A DNA stretch of 64,000 nucleotides from Streptomyces sp. NBC_01275 (GTDB lineage Bacteria > Actinomycetota > Actinomycetes > Streptomycetales > Streptomycetaceae): contig NZ_JAPEOZ010000001.1 of assembly GCF_026340655.1 (NCBI RefSeq), forward strand, positions 4,402,001 through 4,466,000. Reading direction: 5' to 3'. The notes under the pieces were generated by a model. It made no database searches and was not told where the DNA came from. It saw only the letters and a list, made by a program, of their open reading frames with translations. The translations under genes and the position numbers were made by a program. Every line of letters starts with the position of its first letter. Positions within the stretch are counted from its first letter, which is position 1. This document shows positions 1 to 8,084 of this stretch, in pieces.

Positions 1-153
1 GCTGTTGGCGCCGCTGTCGCCGTAGTCGGCGGCGACGAGTCTCAGGGTGACGTCTTCGGCGCCTGAGGTGACCCCGCATCCGGCGAGAACCGCGGCGATC
101 CCGAGAAGGGACACCCCCGCGACCATCCCTGACTTCCCTGCCCGCCGCTGCAC
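1..153 (-). CDS. Sugar ABC transporter substrate-binding lipoprotein (N-terminus only, runs off the window)
   Basis: Only the first 51 codons lie in the window. The product starts with a basic stretch (QRRAGK), a hydrophobic core and a lipobox (LAGC), so it is an exported lipoprotein anchored outside the membrane. The following residues (EDVTLRLVAADYGD) resemble the first beta strand of extracellular solute-binding proteins. I chose GTG at 153 because GGGGAGC lies six bases upstream; an in-frame ATG at 276 would add 41 residues containing RPGD repeats, and ATG 126 is also possible. It is divergent from nagK and shares the dre-bearing region, which suggests an amino-sugar or oligosaccharide import role. 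That role is inferred from context only. Confidence 0.55.
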   Translation of the reverse strand, partial: MQRRAGKSGMVAGVSLLGIAAVLAGCGVTSGAEDVTLRLVAADYGDSGANS

Positions 154-194
154 CGAACCGCTCCCCACTGAATCACTGGACTGTTCACCGGACC

Positions 195-242
195 GATCGC
201 CCGGCCGATCGCCCGGCCGATCGCCCGGCCGATCGCCCGGCC
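195..242. repeat. 12-bp tandem repeat, 4 perfect copies of GATCGCCCGGCC
   Basis: Four head-to-tail copies of a GC-rich 12-mer directly upstream of the chosen start of the lipoprotein gene. If translation started at 276 instead, the array would encode repeated Arg-Pro-Gly-Asp units. Confidence 0.9.
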
Positions 243-299
243 GATTGTCCGACTGACTGCACAACTGATTGCTCATACCAATGGATCCGTTATCCGGAG

Positions 300-389
300 T
301 AAGGTCTACACCATGGCTGTGGACTAGACCTCTACAGGCCTCTCGAGGGCGCACGGTACCCCCAAGACGCGTAAGTGGACTAGACCTCT
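300..389. promoter_or_regulatory. Cluster of DasR-type dre operators
   Basis: Two sites share GTGGACTAGACCTCT (319-333 and 375-389, offset 56 bp). A third, weaker match (AAGGTCTACACCAT, 301-314) sits upstream. All resemble the DasR consensus ACTGGTCTAGACCACT. The last site ends 26 bp before the nagK start, so DasR bound there would block its promoter. DasR releases DNA on binding glucosamine-6-phosphate, which fits control of N-acetylglucosamine metabolism. The sites lie between the two divergent genes and may control both. Confidence 0.8.
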
Positions 390-415
390 CGCGGGTCTCG
401 GTCCACACTGTTTCC

Positions 416-1357
416 GTGAGACATGTCATCGCCCTCGACGTGGGCGGCACCGGGATGAAGGCCGCCCTGATCGGGGCGGACGGCGCTCTGCTGCACCAAG
501 CCCGCCGGGCCACCGGCCGTGAGCGCGGCCCCGACGCGGTCGTCGCCGGGATCCTCGGCTTCGCCGCCGAGCTGCGCGCACTCGGCGTGGAGCGGTTCGG
601 CGAGCCCGCGGTCGCGGCCGGCGTGGCCGTTCCCGGCATCGTCGACGAGACCGCCGGCATCGCCGCCTACGCGGCCAACCTCGGCTGGCGGGACGTACCC
701 CTGCGCGGGCTGCTCTCCGCGGAGCTCTGGATTCCGGTCGCGCTCGGCCATGACGTGCGCACCGGCGGGCTCGCGGAGGGCCGGATCGGCGCGGGCCGGG
801 GCGCGGACCGCTTCCTGTTCGTGGCGCTGGGCACCGGCATCGCGGGCGCGATCGGCGTCGACGGCCGGGTGGAGGCGGGCGCGCACGGCTTCGCGGGCGA
901 GATCGGCCACATCGTCGTACGGCCCGGCGGGACCCCGTGTCCGTGCGGGCAGCGCGGCTGTCTGGAGCGGTTCGCGTCGGCGGCGGCGGTGAGCGAGGCG
1001 TGGGCGGCGGCCTGCGGGGACCCGGAGGCGGACGCCGCGGACTGCGCGAAGGCCGTCGCGTCCGGCGACCCGAACGCCGTCCGGGTCTGGCAGCAGGCCG
1101 TGGACGCGCTCGCCGACGGCCTGGTCACCGCCCTCACCCTGCTGGACCCCCGCACCCTCGTCATCGGCGGCGGCCTGGCAGAGGCGGCCGAAACCCTCTT
1201 CACCCCCCTACGGGAAGCGGTCCGCCAACGGGTCACCTTCCAAAAACTCCCGGAGATCGTCCCGGCGGCGCTGGGGGACACCGCCGGCTGCCTGGGCGCA
1301 GGCCTCCTGGCCTGGGATCTCCTCAACACGACCGACGGCATGGAGGTAGCAACCTAA
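416..1357 (+). CDS. nagK: ROK-family N-acetylglucosamine kinase
   Basis: A 313-residue ROK sugar kinase that would phosphorylate cytoplasmic N-acetylglucosamine (or a related sugar) with ATP, feeding the NagA reaction. The N-terminal phosphate loop LDVGGTGMKAALIG is at residues 7-20 and the ROK zinc motif CPCGQRGCLE is at about 172-182. The GTG at 416 begins the canonical start of the fold; the longer open frame upstream would run through the dre operators. No clear ribosome site is present, so the transcript may be leaderless. The stop codon overlaps the nagA start (TAATG), so the two are translationally coupled. The substrate is inferred from the nagA linkage and dre sites. Confidence 0.85.
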   Translation: MRHVIALDVGGTGMKAALIGADGALLHQARRATGRERGPDAVVAGILGFAAELRALGVERFGEPAVAAGVAVPGIVDETAGIAAYAANLGWRDVPLRGLLSAELWIPVALGHDVRTGGLAEGRIGAGRGADRFLFVALGTGIAGAIGVDGRVEAGAHGFAGEIGHIVVRPGGTPCPCGQRGCLERFASAAAVSEAWAAACGDPEADAADCAKAVASGDPNAVRVWQQAVDALADGLVTALTLLDPRTLVIGGGLAEAAETLFTPLREAVRQRVTFQKLPEIVPAALGDTAGCLGAGLLAWDLLNTTDGMEVAT

Positions 1358-2568
1358 TGGCCACCCCCTCAGGGGCGCGGGGCGTCACATCATGCGGCTC
1401 CGCCGCGTGGGCGCGACCAGCCACAACGCACCCGCAGGTACTGACCGGCGCGAGGGTGGTACTACCCACGGGCACGGTGCCCGACGGCCGCGTGACCATC
1501 GACGGCGCCCGAATCACGGCCAACGCCCCGCAGGGACACGCCGAGGTCGTGGACGTACGGGGCCACTGGCTGGTCCCCGGCTTCATCGACCTGCACAACC
1601 ACGGCGGCGGCGGAGCCTCCTTCTCCGGCACGGCGGACGACGTACAGAAAGCCATCCACACGCACCGCCTGCACGGCACCACCACCCTCGTCGCGTCCAC
1701 CGTCACCGACGACATGGACGTCCTGGTCCGCCAGGCCGGCCTGCTGAGCGAGCTGGCCGAGCAGGGCGACCTGGCCGGGATCCACTTCGAGGGCCCCTTC
1801 ATCTCGCCGTGCCGCAAGGGCGCGCACTCCGAGGGGCTGCTGCGCGACCCGGACCCGGCGGAGGTCCGCAAGCTGATCGACGCGGCGCGCGGCCAGGCGA
1901 GGATGGTCACGCTGGCGACGGAACTGCCGGGCGGCCTGGACTCCGTACGACTGCTCGTCGAACACGGGGTGATCGCCGCCGTCGGGCACACGGACGCGAC
2001 GTACGAGCAGACGGTTCAGGCCATCGACGCCGGCGCCACGGTCGCCACCCACCTCTTCAACGCGATGCCGCAGCTGGGTCACCGCTCCCCCGGTCCCATC
2101 GCCGCGCTTCTCGAGGACGAGCGGGTCACGGTCGAGCTCATCAACGACGGCACCCATCTGCACCCGGCCGCGCTGGAGTTGGCGTTCCGTCACGCGGGCG
2201 CGGGGCGCGTGGCGTTCATCACCGACGCGATGGACGCGGCCGGCATCGGCGACGGCCGCTATCTGCTCGGCCCGCTGGAGGTCGAGGTCAGCGAGGGCGT
2301 GGCCCGGCTGGTGGAGGGCGGCACGATCGCGGGCTCCACCCTCACCCTGGACCGGGCCTTCCAGCGGGCGGTGACGATCGACCGCCTCCCGGTCGAGGAC
2401 GTGGTGGCCGCCCTGTCCGCCAACCCGGCCCGCCTGCTGGGCCTGGCCGACCGCGTGGGCTCCCTGGAACCCGGCAAGGACGCCGACCTGGTCCTCCTCG
2501 ACGAGGACTTCGCGCTCAAGGGCGTGATGCGGCAGGGGGTTTGGGTGGTGGATCCCCAACTGGCCTGA
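1357..2568 (+). CDS. nagA: N-acetylglucosamine-6-phosphate deacetylase
   Basis: Amidohydrolase of 403 residues that converts GlcNAc-6-phosphate to glucosamine-6-phosphate and acetate in the cytoplasm. Visible family marks are the metal site GFIDLHNHGG (about residues 73-82), HTDAT (about 209), HLFNAMP and ITDAMDAAG (about 288). The start ATG overlaps the nagK stop. The first 27 residues do not look like NagA: the family start (VLTGARVVLPTG) begins only at residue 28, and the extra segment is encoded by a dispersed repeat at 1363-1438. It ends just before a strong terminator. Its product glucosamine-6-phosphate is the DasR effector, so this operon adjusts its own inducer. Confidence 0.93.
   Translation: MATPSGARGVTSCGSAAWARPATTHPQVLTGARVVLPTGTVPDGRVTIDGARITANAPQGHAEVVDVRGHWLVPGFIDLHNHGGGGASFSGTADDVQKAIHTHRLHGTTTLVASTVTDDMDVLVRQAGLLSELAEQGDLAGIHFEGPFISPCRKGAHSEGLLRDPDPAEVRKLIDAARGQARMVTLATELPGGLDSVRLLVEHGVIAAVGHTDATYEQTVQAIDAGATVATHLFNAMPQLGHRSPGPIAALLEDERVTVELINDGTHLHPAALELAFRHAGAGRVAFITDAMDAAGIGDGRYLLGPLEVEVSEGVARLVEGGTIAGSTLTLDRAFQRAVTIDRLPVEDVVAALSANPARLLGLADRVGSLEPGKDADLVLLDEDFALKGVMRQGVWVVDPQLA
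1363..1438 (+). repeat. Dispersed Streptomyces-type REP-like element inside the nagA reading frame
   Basis: The stretch carries two small hairpins (CCCCT-CA-GGGG and GCGGC-TCC-GCCGC) followed by GCGCGACCAGCCACAACG. From memory, this combination occurs between genes in many Streptomyces genomes as a short repetitive element. Here it sits between the overlapping start codon and the conserved NagA start, and it is translated in frame without a stop. Confidence 0.65.
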
Positions 2569-2597
2569 AATGCGCGCTCGTACAGGCGCGTACAGGA

Positions 2598-2637
2598 ACG
2601 GCGACCGACCCGGGGACTGGGCCGGTCGCCGTCCTTT
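2598..2637 (+). terminator. Rho-independent terminator of nagKA
   Basis: Arms ACGGCGACCG and CGGTCGCCGT form a perfect 10-bp stem, extended by three more GC pairs past one mismatch, and are followed by CCTTTT. Confidence 0.85.
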
Positions 2638-2690
2638 TGGCATGATCGAGCCTCCGCAGACAGGAGTTCGAGAGAGGGAGGTCGGCCCAG

Positions 2691-3620
2691 GTGATCCTCA
2701 CGGTCACGCTGAACACCGCTCTCGACGTCACCTACCGCGTCCCGGCCCTCACCCCGCACGCCTCGCACCGGGTGACCGACGTGCGGGAGCGGCCCGGCGG
2801 CAAGGGGCTGAACGTGGCGCGGGTGCTGGCGGCCCTCGGCCACGAGGTGACGGTGACCGGTTTCGTGGGCGGCGCCACCGGCCGCGTCGTGCAGGAACAA
2901 CTCACCGGAATATCAGGGCTGGTGGACGCCCTGGTACCGGTCGTCGGCGCCACCCGTCGCACGGTGGCCGTCGTCGACGCCCGCACCGGCGACACCACCC
3001 AGCTCAACGAACCCGGCCCGATCATCGCCCCCGCCGAGTGGTCCGCCTTCCAGGAGGCGTACGAGGATCTCCTCGTCGGCGTCGACGCGGTGGCCCTGTG
3101 CGGCAGCCTGCCGCCGGGGGTGCCGGTGGGCGCGTATGCGGGGCTGATCCGCGTCGCGCGGGCCGCGGGGACACCCGTACTGCTGGACACCGGCGGGGAG
3201 CCGCTGCGCCGGGCCGTCGCCGCCCGCCCCGACATCGTCAAGCCGAACGCCGACGAACTGGCCGAACTCACCGGCTCCCACGAGCCGTTGCGCGCCACCC
3301 AGGACGCCCGTAGGCGCGGGGCGCAGTCCGTGGTGGCCTCGCTCGGCGCGCAGGGCCTGGTCGCGGCGACCCCGGAGGGCCGCTGGCGCGCGACCCTGCC
3401 CGCCCGCGTCCACGGCAACCCGACGGGCGCCGGCGACTCGGTCTCCGCCGGCCTCCTCTCGGCCCTGGCCGAACACCTCCCGTGGCCCGCCCGCCTGACC
3501 CGCGCGGCAGCCCTCTCCGCGGCGACGGTCCACTCCCCTGTGGCAGGGGAGTTCGACCGGACGGCCTACGAGGACCTGCTGCCCCGGATCACGGTGACCG
3601 GTGAGGCCACCGCGGCCTGA
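2691..3620 (+). CDS. PfkB-family hexose (1-phosphofructokinase/tagatose-6-phosphate type) kinase
   Basis: A 309-residue ribokinase-fold sugar kinase. It begins with MILTVTLNTALD, typical of the 1-phosphofructokinase branch. The glycine-rich RPGGKGLNVARVL motif is at about residues 35-48 and the catalytic GNPTGAGDS signature at about 241-249. It should transfer phosphate from ATP to a sugar phosphate in the cytoplasm. A good ribosome site (GAGAGGGAGG) precedes the GTG at 2691. It lies just after the nagKA terminator, so it is transcribed separately, possibly within the same catabolic theme (tagatose-6-phosphate or fructose-1-phosphate). The exact substrate cannot be read from the sequence. Confidence 0.85.
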   Translation: MILTVTLNTALDVTYRVPALTPHASHRVTDVRERPGGKGLNVARVLAALGHEVTVTGFVGGATGRVVQEQLTGISGLVDALVPVVGATRRTVAVVDARTGDTTQLNEPGPIIAPAEWSAFQEAYEDLLVGVDAVALCGSLPPGVPVGAYAGLIRVARAAGTPVLLDTGGEPLRRAVAARPDIVKPNADELAELTGSHEPLRATQDARRRGAQSVVASLGAQGLVAATPEGRWRATLPARVHGNPTGAGDSVSAGLLSALAEHLPWPARLTRAAALSAATVHSPVAGEFDRTAYEDLLPRITVTGEATAA

Positions 3621-3629
3621 CGGACACCG

Positions 3630-4592
3630 CTACTCCTTGACCTGGCCCGCCTTCAGCCACAGCTGGTCGAGCAGCACGTTGCACTTGTCGCCGTCCTGGC
3701 AGGAGAGCGAGATCGTGTTGGTGCCCTTGGTCAGCGTGGGCCAGGAGTAGGTCTGGGTCCAGCCCTTGGCGAAGTCGCCGTCCTCGGCATGGGCGAAGTT
3801 GCCCAGGTTGAACTTGCTGCCGAACGTCTTGCCGTTGATGCTGAGCGTCATCGACTGGTCGTCACCGGTCGCGCTGAAGTGCGCGAAGAGGGTGTACGTG
3901 CCTTGCGAGGGGATGCCGTTGACGGTCCAGGTGACCGAGGCGCCCGTCTGGTTCAGGTTGCCGACGTAGATTCCGCCGTCCGCCTGCGCGCCCTCGACGT
4001 CCGAGGCCAGAGCGGCACCGCCGTCCAGACGCAGCGCCTTCGCGTCGATCGTCGGCAGTTCCGCCGCGCTCGCGTCGCTGGTGCTGGACTCGCTGGGCGA
4101 GGGGCTCGTGGAGGCGGAGGGCGAGGTGGAGACCTGGTCGCTGCCCGCGTTGTCGTCGTTGCCGGAGTCGCCGTTGGCCATCGCGACCGCGATGCCGACC
4201 ACGACCGCGGCGACCACCGCGACCGCGCCGATCAGCAGCCCCTTGGTGTTGGGGCCGCGGCCTCGGCCGCCGCCCTGCGCCGACTGCCGGCCGGTGCCGG
4301 GTCCGCCGGGGAAGCTCTCGGGGGCGCCGTAGGGCGCGTTCGGCTGGCCGTACGCCCCCTGCTGCGGAACCGTCGGCTGCTGCGGCTGGCCGTACTGCCC
4401 GTACTGGGCGGTCTGCTGCTGCGGCTGGCCGTACTGGCGCTCGCCGACCGCGCGCACCCGGCTCACCGAGTTCGGGTAGCCGTAGCCGCCGCCGGAGGGC
4501 GGCTGCGCTCCGTTGGCCTGACCGTCGGCGTAGAGGTAACCGAACGGGTCGTCGTCCTCGGGCGGGCTCGCGCCGTTGTTGCCGGGCGTCAT
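3630..4592 (-). CDS. Membrane-anchored carbohydrate-binding module (CBM35/CBM6-like) protein
   Basis: A 320-residue protein with three parts. The first is a cytoplasmic N-terminus of about 110 residues rich in Gln, Gly, Pro and Tyr (YGQPQQ units). The second is one transmembrane helix at about residues 115-140. The third is a Ser/Thr-rich linker leading to a beta-sandwich domain of about 130 residues resembling the CBM35/CBM6 fold (DGGIYVGNLNQTGASVTW, WPTLTKGTNTISLSC). It probably displays a carbohydrate-binding domain on the cell surface. The start ATG at 4592 is preceded by GAGGAG. It ends 9 bases from the end of the convergent PfkB gene. No catalytic domain is visible. Confidence 0.8.
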   Translation of the reverse strand: MTPGNNGASPPEDDDPFGYLYADGQANGAQPPSGGGYGYPNSVSRVRAVGERQYGQPQQQTAQYGQYGQPQQPTVPQQGAYGQPNAPYGAPESFPGGPGTGRQSAQGGGRGRGPNTKGLLIGAVAVVAAVVVGIAVAMANGDSGNDDNAGSDQVSTSPSASTSPSPSESSTSDASAAELPTIDAKALRLDGGAALASDVEGAQADGGIYVGNLNQTGASVTWTVNGIPSQGTYTLFAHFSATGDDQSMTLSINGKTFGSKFNLGNFAHAEDGDFAKGWTQTYSWPTLTKGTNTISLSCQDGDKCNVLLDQLWLKAGQVKE

Positions 4593-4739
4593 CCCTTCGT
4601 ACTCCTCAACAGGTGCGGGGCGGATGCAATACAGCGGATGCAATACAAGGGTTCAGAGTGGCGAGCCTACCCGCTCCCAGTGCCCCAAACGGGTGACTCG
4701 GATCGCATCAGGTCGGCGACGGGTCCGCTGAACTGCGGC

Positions 4740-6446
4740 TCATCCCGCACGTCTGTGCTGTTTGGGACGAGATCGTTTCTCGACGTACATCCGCTCGTCG
4801 GCGGACTTCAGCACTTCGTCCGCGGTCATCCCGCAGTGCGCCCAGCCGATGCCGAAGCTGGCGCCCACCCGGACGGCCCGGCCCTCGGCGCGGATCGGCT
4901 GGATGATCTCGTTGCGCAGGCGTACGGCGAGGTCGGCGGCGTCGGCGCGACCGAGTCCGTCGGCGAGGATCACGAACTCGTCGCCGCCGAGCCGGGCCAC
5001 CGTGTCGCCGTCGCGGACGGCCCGCGACAGCCGCCGGGCGACCTCGATGAGGACCGCGTCGCCCGCGTTGTGCCCGAACCGGTCGTTGATCGACTTGAAG
5101 CCGTCGAGGTCGCAGAAGAGGACCGCGAGTCCCTTGGCGCCGTCGTCGGGCGCGCCGTCCTCGGGGGCGACGGTGTGCACATGGTGGTCGTAGGCGTCGT
5201 ACGCCTCGGTGCCGGGGGGCCGGTAGTCGAAGCCGTGGCCGTTGGCGTCGAAGGCGGGGTGACCGTAGGCCGTGTCCACGGCCTCCATCGCGTCCATGGC
5301 GTTGGTGGCGTGCATGGAGTCGAGGGCGGCGGGGTGGGCGGACTGCGGGCGCCGACAGAGCCGGGCGGACAGGCGCGAGCGCAGTTCGGCGGAGTTCGGC
5401 AGTCCGGTGAGGGAGTCGTGCGAGGCGCGGTGGGCGAGCTGGAGCTCGCGGCGCTTGCGTTCCTCGATGTCCTCGACGTGGGTGAGGAGGAAGCGGGGTC
5501 CGTCGGCGGCGTCGGCGACGACGGAGTTGCGCAGCGAGACCCAGACGTAGCTGCCGTCCCGCCGGCCGAGCCGGAGTTCGGCCCGTCCGCCTTCGGCGGA
5601 GGTGCGGAGCAGGGTGCCTATGTCCTCGGGGTGGACGAGGTCGGAGAAGGAGTAGCGGCGCATCGCGGAGGCGGGGCGGCCCAGGAGGCGGCACAGCGCG
5701 TCGTTGGTCCTGAGTATCCGCCCGTGCTGGTCGCCGCCCATCTCGGCTATCGCCATGCCGGAGGGGGCGTACTCGAAGGCCTGCCGGAAGCTTTCCTCGC
5801 TCGCCCGCAGGGCCTGCTGCTCGCGTTCGAGCCGGACCAGCGCGCGCTGCATGTTGGCACGTAGACGCGCGTTGCTGATCGCGATCGCGGCCTGGAAGGC
5901 GTACATCTGGAGGGCTTCACGGCCCCAGGCGCCGGGCCGCCGGCCGTTGCGCGGCCGGTCCACGGACAGGACGCCTATCAGCTCGCCGGGCGAGCCGCCG
6001 CCGCCCGGCGCGGCCGGGGTGAGCATGGGCGCGAAGAGCCGGTCCGAGGGGTGCCACTCGTCCTCGAAGCGCGGCGCGGGCCCGTCGGTGTACCACTGCG
6101 GGACGTCGTCGTCGTCGAGGACCCAGCCCTCGGTGTGGGGTATGAAGATCAGGTCGCCCCAGGTCTCGCCCATGCCCAGCCGCCGCTCCCAGGACTCCCG
6201 CGAGCCGACCCGGCCGGTGATGAGGGCCTCGGCGGCGGGATTGCCGGAGAAGGCCGCGACCACGAGATCGCCGTCGCTGCGTACGAGGTTCACGCACGCC
6301 AGCTCGTACCCGAGTGCCGTGACCACGCCGTCGGCGACGGTCTGCAGTGTGTCGGCCAGGCTGCGGGCCGTGTTCATGTCGGCCATGACCTGGTGCAGCT
6401 GTCGCAGGGACGCAAGACGGACGTACGGCTCCGACTCGGTCTCCAT
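4740..6446 (-). CDS. cdgB: GAF-PAS-GGDEF diguanylate cyclase
   Basis: A 568-residue cytoplasmic protein with a GAF-like N-terminal half (about 1-190), a PAS domain (about 205-325, followed by HVEDIEERK) and a C-terminal GGDEF domain. The active-site motif RLGGDEF is intact at about 484-490, and an RDGD inhibitory I-site sits exactly five residues before GGDEF, so the enzyme should make c-di-GMP and be feedback-inhibited. The start METESEPYVRLASLRQ follows a strong ribosome site (GGGGGGAGGG). Architecture and context match CdgB of S. coelicolor, a developmental regulator under BldD. A BldD-like box lies 126 bp upstream. Confidence 0.9.
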   Translation of the reverse strand: METESEPYVRLASLRQLHQVMADMNTARSLADTLQTVADGVVTALGYELACVNLVRSDGDLVVAAFSGNPAAEALITGRVGSRESWERRLGMGETWGDLIFIPHTEGWVLDDDDVPQWYTDGPAPRFEDEWHPSDRLFAPMLTPAAPGGGGSPGELIGVLSVDRPRNGRRPGAWGREALQMYAFQAAIAISNARLRANMQRALVRLEREQQALRASEESFRQAFEYAPSGMAIAEMGGDQHGRILRTNDALCRLLGRPASAMRRYSFSDLVHPEDIGTLLRTSAEGGRAELRLGRRDGSYVWVSLRNSVVADAADGPRFLLTHVEDIEERKRRELQLAHRASHDSLTGLPNSAELRSRLSARLCRRPQSAHPAALDSMHATNAMDAMEAVDTAYGHPAFDANGHGFDYRPPGTEAYDAYDHHVHTVAPEDGAPDDGAKGLAVLFCDLDGFKSINDRFGHNAGDAVLIEVARRLSRAVRDGDTVARLGGDEFVILADGLGRADAADLAVRLRNEIIQPIRAEGRAVRVGASFGIGWAHCGMTADEVLKSADERMYVEKRSRPKQHRRAG

Positions 6447-6571
6447 GCTTCGCCCTCCCCCCGAGACTTCGCAGCGAATCAAGGGTTGTCTTCGGCGTTA
6501 CGTTCCTAGCCAGTTCCTTGCTGATCCTTGTCGGCTTCCCCGCCACTGAATCACAGCGCGCTGCCCACTCG

Positions 6572-6584
6572 GTACACAGGGTCA
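6572..6584. promoter_or_regulatory. BldD box upstream of cdgB
   Basis: GTACACAGGGTCA matches 8 of the 9 defined positions of the BldD consensus TNACNC(A/T)GNGTNA. BldD is a c-di-GMP-responsive repressor of developmental genes, and cdgB is a known member of its regulon. Confidence 0.7.
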
Positions 6585-6600
6585 ACAATTAATACCCCTT

Positions 6601-6760
6601 GTGACTCAAGTCACAGATGAACATGAACAATTGCGTGGGGTTTCTGCGTTTTCTCTGTGTGTTTACTGAGCGTATAGGGCTCGATACACGCCCTATAGGC
6701 ATCGGTCTCCATCAGTCTCCATCGGTCTCCATCGGCTTTCATCCGCCTTCATCGGTCTTG
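6601..6760. other. Structured cdgB-flavin reductase intergenic region: two inverted repeats and a 10-bp tandem repeat
   Basis: The 382 bp between the two starts carry, besides the BldD box, a perfect palindrome GTGACT-CA-AGTCAC (6601-6614). A second inverted repeat is TATAGGGC (6673-6680) / GCCCTATA (6690-6697). Six degenerate copies of a 10-mer near CATCGGTCTC follow (6700-6759). No gene is seen; an open frame over this part has poor codon bias. Confidence 0.7.
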
Positions 6761-6828
6761 GGTCCTACGACCGCTCTCGGGCGGAGGTCCGATGCGGCGC
6801 GCCCGGGACGGACACTAGCGTTCCGGAC

Positions 6829-7452
6829 GTGCCTCCAGACGTGCTCCACACCGCCCCCGCCCCCGGCGCTTCCCCCGGCCCTGTCCACACCCCTGTTCCC
6901 GTCCCCTCCCCCGCCTCCGGGCATGCTGAGGGGGTGAGCAACGACGAGTTCCGCGCCGTGATGTCCCGGCTGGCCGGCGGCGTGGTCCTGGTGACCGCGC
7001 AGGAGCCGTCGCTGGACCCGGACGACCCGCGGGCGCCCGCCGGCGAGTACGCCGGCATGACGGCCACCGCCTTCCTGTCGGTCTCCCTGGACCCGCCTCT
7101 GGTGCTGGTCAGCCTGCGCACGGGCTCCCGGATGGACGACGTGATCGACGAGCAGCCGCTGTGGGCGGTGTCGGTGCTCGCCGAGAGCCAGCGGCACCTC
7201 GCGGGCCGCTTCTCGATGAAGGGCCGCCTCAGCGACCGCCTCCTCTTCGAGGACATCCCGTACGTCCGCGGCGAGGCGACCGGCGCGCCCCTGGTGGGCG
7301 GCGCGCTGGGCGCCGTGGAGTGCCGTACCGAACAGCGGGTGGCGGCGGGCGACCACACGCTGGTGATCGGGCGCGTGCTGAGCGCGCGGGTGCCGAGCGC
7401 CGAGGGCGGCCCACTGCTGTATTTCCGGGGCGGATACCGGCAGTTGGGATGA
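6829..7452 (+). CDS. Flavin reductase-domain (FMN-binding split-barrel) protein
   Basis: A protein of up to 207 residues. After a Pro/Ala-rich N-terminal stretch it shows the flavin reductase-like fold: FRAVMSRLAGGVVLVTAQ, GMTATAFLSVSLDPPLVLVSL, then RHLAGRFSMKGRLSDRLLF and DHTLVIGRVL. It likely binds FMN and reduces flavin with NAD(P)H for a partner oxygenase, or acts alone. The first GTG at 6829 follows a TAGCGT -10 box by seven bases, consistent with a leaderless message. An internal GTG at 6934 would remove 35 low-complexity residues and is the main alternative. Confidence 0.8.
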   Translation: MPPDVLHTAPAPGASPGPVHTPVPVPSPASGHAEGVSNDEFRAVMSRLAGGVVLVTAQEPSLDPDDPRAPAGEYAGMTATAFLSVSLDPPLVLVSLRTGSRMDDVIDEQPLWAVSVLAESQRHLAGRFSMKGRLSDRLLFEDIPYVRGEATGAPLVGGALGAVECRTEQRVAAGDHTLVIGRVLSARVPSAEGGPLLYFRGGYRQLG

Positions 7453-7514
7453 CCGGTCGGGGTGACGCGGAAATAGCGTGGCCGGTCTGGGATTCGGGTG
7501 TCTAGGGTGCGCAC

Positions 7515-8030
7515 ATGACGACCCCCACGACGAGGCCGGGACTCCGCCTCGAGGAAATGACCCCGCGGAATTTCGAGGCCGCGACCGCCATTCGCGTACG
7601 CCCCGACCAGGAGTTCGCGGTCTCCCCCGTGATGCAGTCCCTCGCGGAGGCGTACGTCCATCCCGACGGCGTCGCCTGGCCCCGACTGATCGTCGATGAA
7701 AACCGTCCCGTCGGTTTTCTTATGGCCTTTCTCGACATCGACTGGCGCGCCGACGGCGGCAGCGTCCTGCGCTCCGGGCTGTGGCGGCTCAACATCTCGG
7801 CCGAGGAACAGGGCCGCGGCTACGGCCGCTTCGCCGTCGAGTCCGTCGCCGCGGAACTGCGCCGCCGGGGCGCCAAGGAGATGTACGTCACCTGGCACGA
7901 GGGCGAGAACGGCCCGGAGGCCTTCTACCTGAACCTCGGCTTCCGCAAGACCGCGGAGCGGAGCGAAGGGGAGGCGGTGGGCGTTCTGACGCTGGAGGAG
8001 CCGGAGGGACCCGTCGAGGAGGGGCCCTGA
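7515..8030 (+). CDS. GNAT-family N-acetyltransferase
   Basis: A 171-residue protein with the GNAT fold. LWRLNISAEEQGRGYGRFAVESV gives strand 4 and the acetyl-CoA pyrophosphate loop (Q-x-x-G-x-G/A type), and AFYLNLGFRKTAE is the C-terminal strand. It should transfer an acetyl group from acetyl-CoA to an unknown amine. The ATG is seven bases after a TAGGGT -10 box, so the transcript is probably leaderless. It lies 62 bp after the flavin reductase gene and may have its own promoter. Confidence 0.85.
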   Translation: MTTPTTRPGLRLEEMTPRNFEAATAIRVRPDQEFAVSPVMQSLAEAYVHPDGVAWPRLIVDENRPVGFLMAFLDIDWRADGGSVLRSGLWRLNISAEEQGRGYGRFAVESVAAELRRRGAKEMYVTWHEGENGPEAFYLNLGFRKTAERSEGEAVGVLTLEEPEGPVEEGP

Positions 8031-8084
8031 GGAGCTCCAGGGCTGGTTGCTCACGCCGGCTGACTGTTCACGCCAGCTGACTGT

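Noticed and set aside
3789..5864. Open frame of 691 codons on the plus strand
   Set aside because: It runs antisense through the CBM35 and cdgB genes, which have clear domains; it is a GC-rich shadow frame with Arg/Val/Gly-rich nonsense composition.
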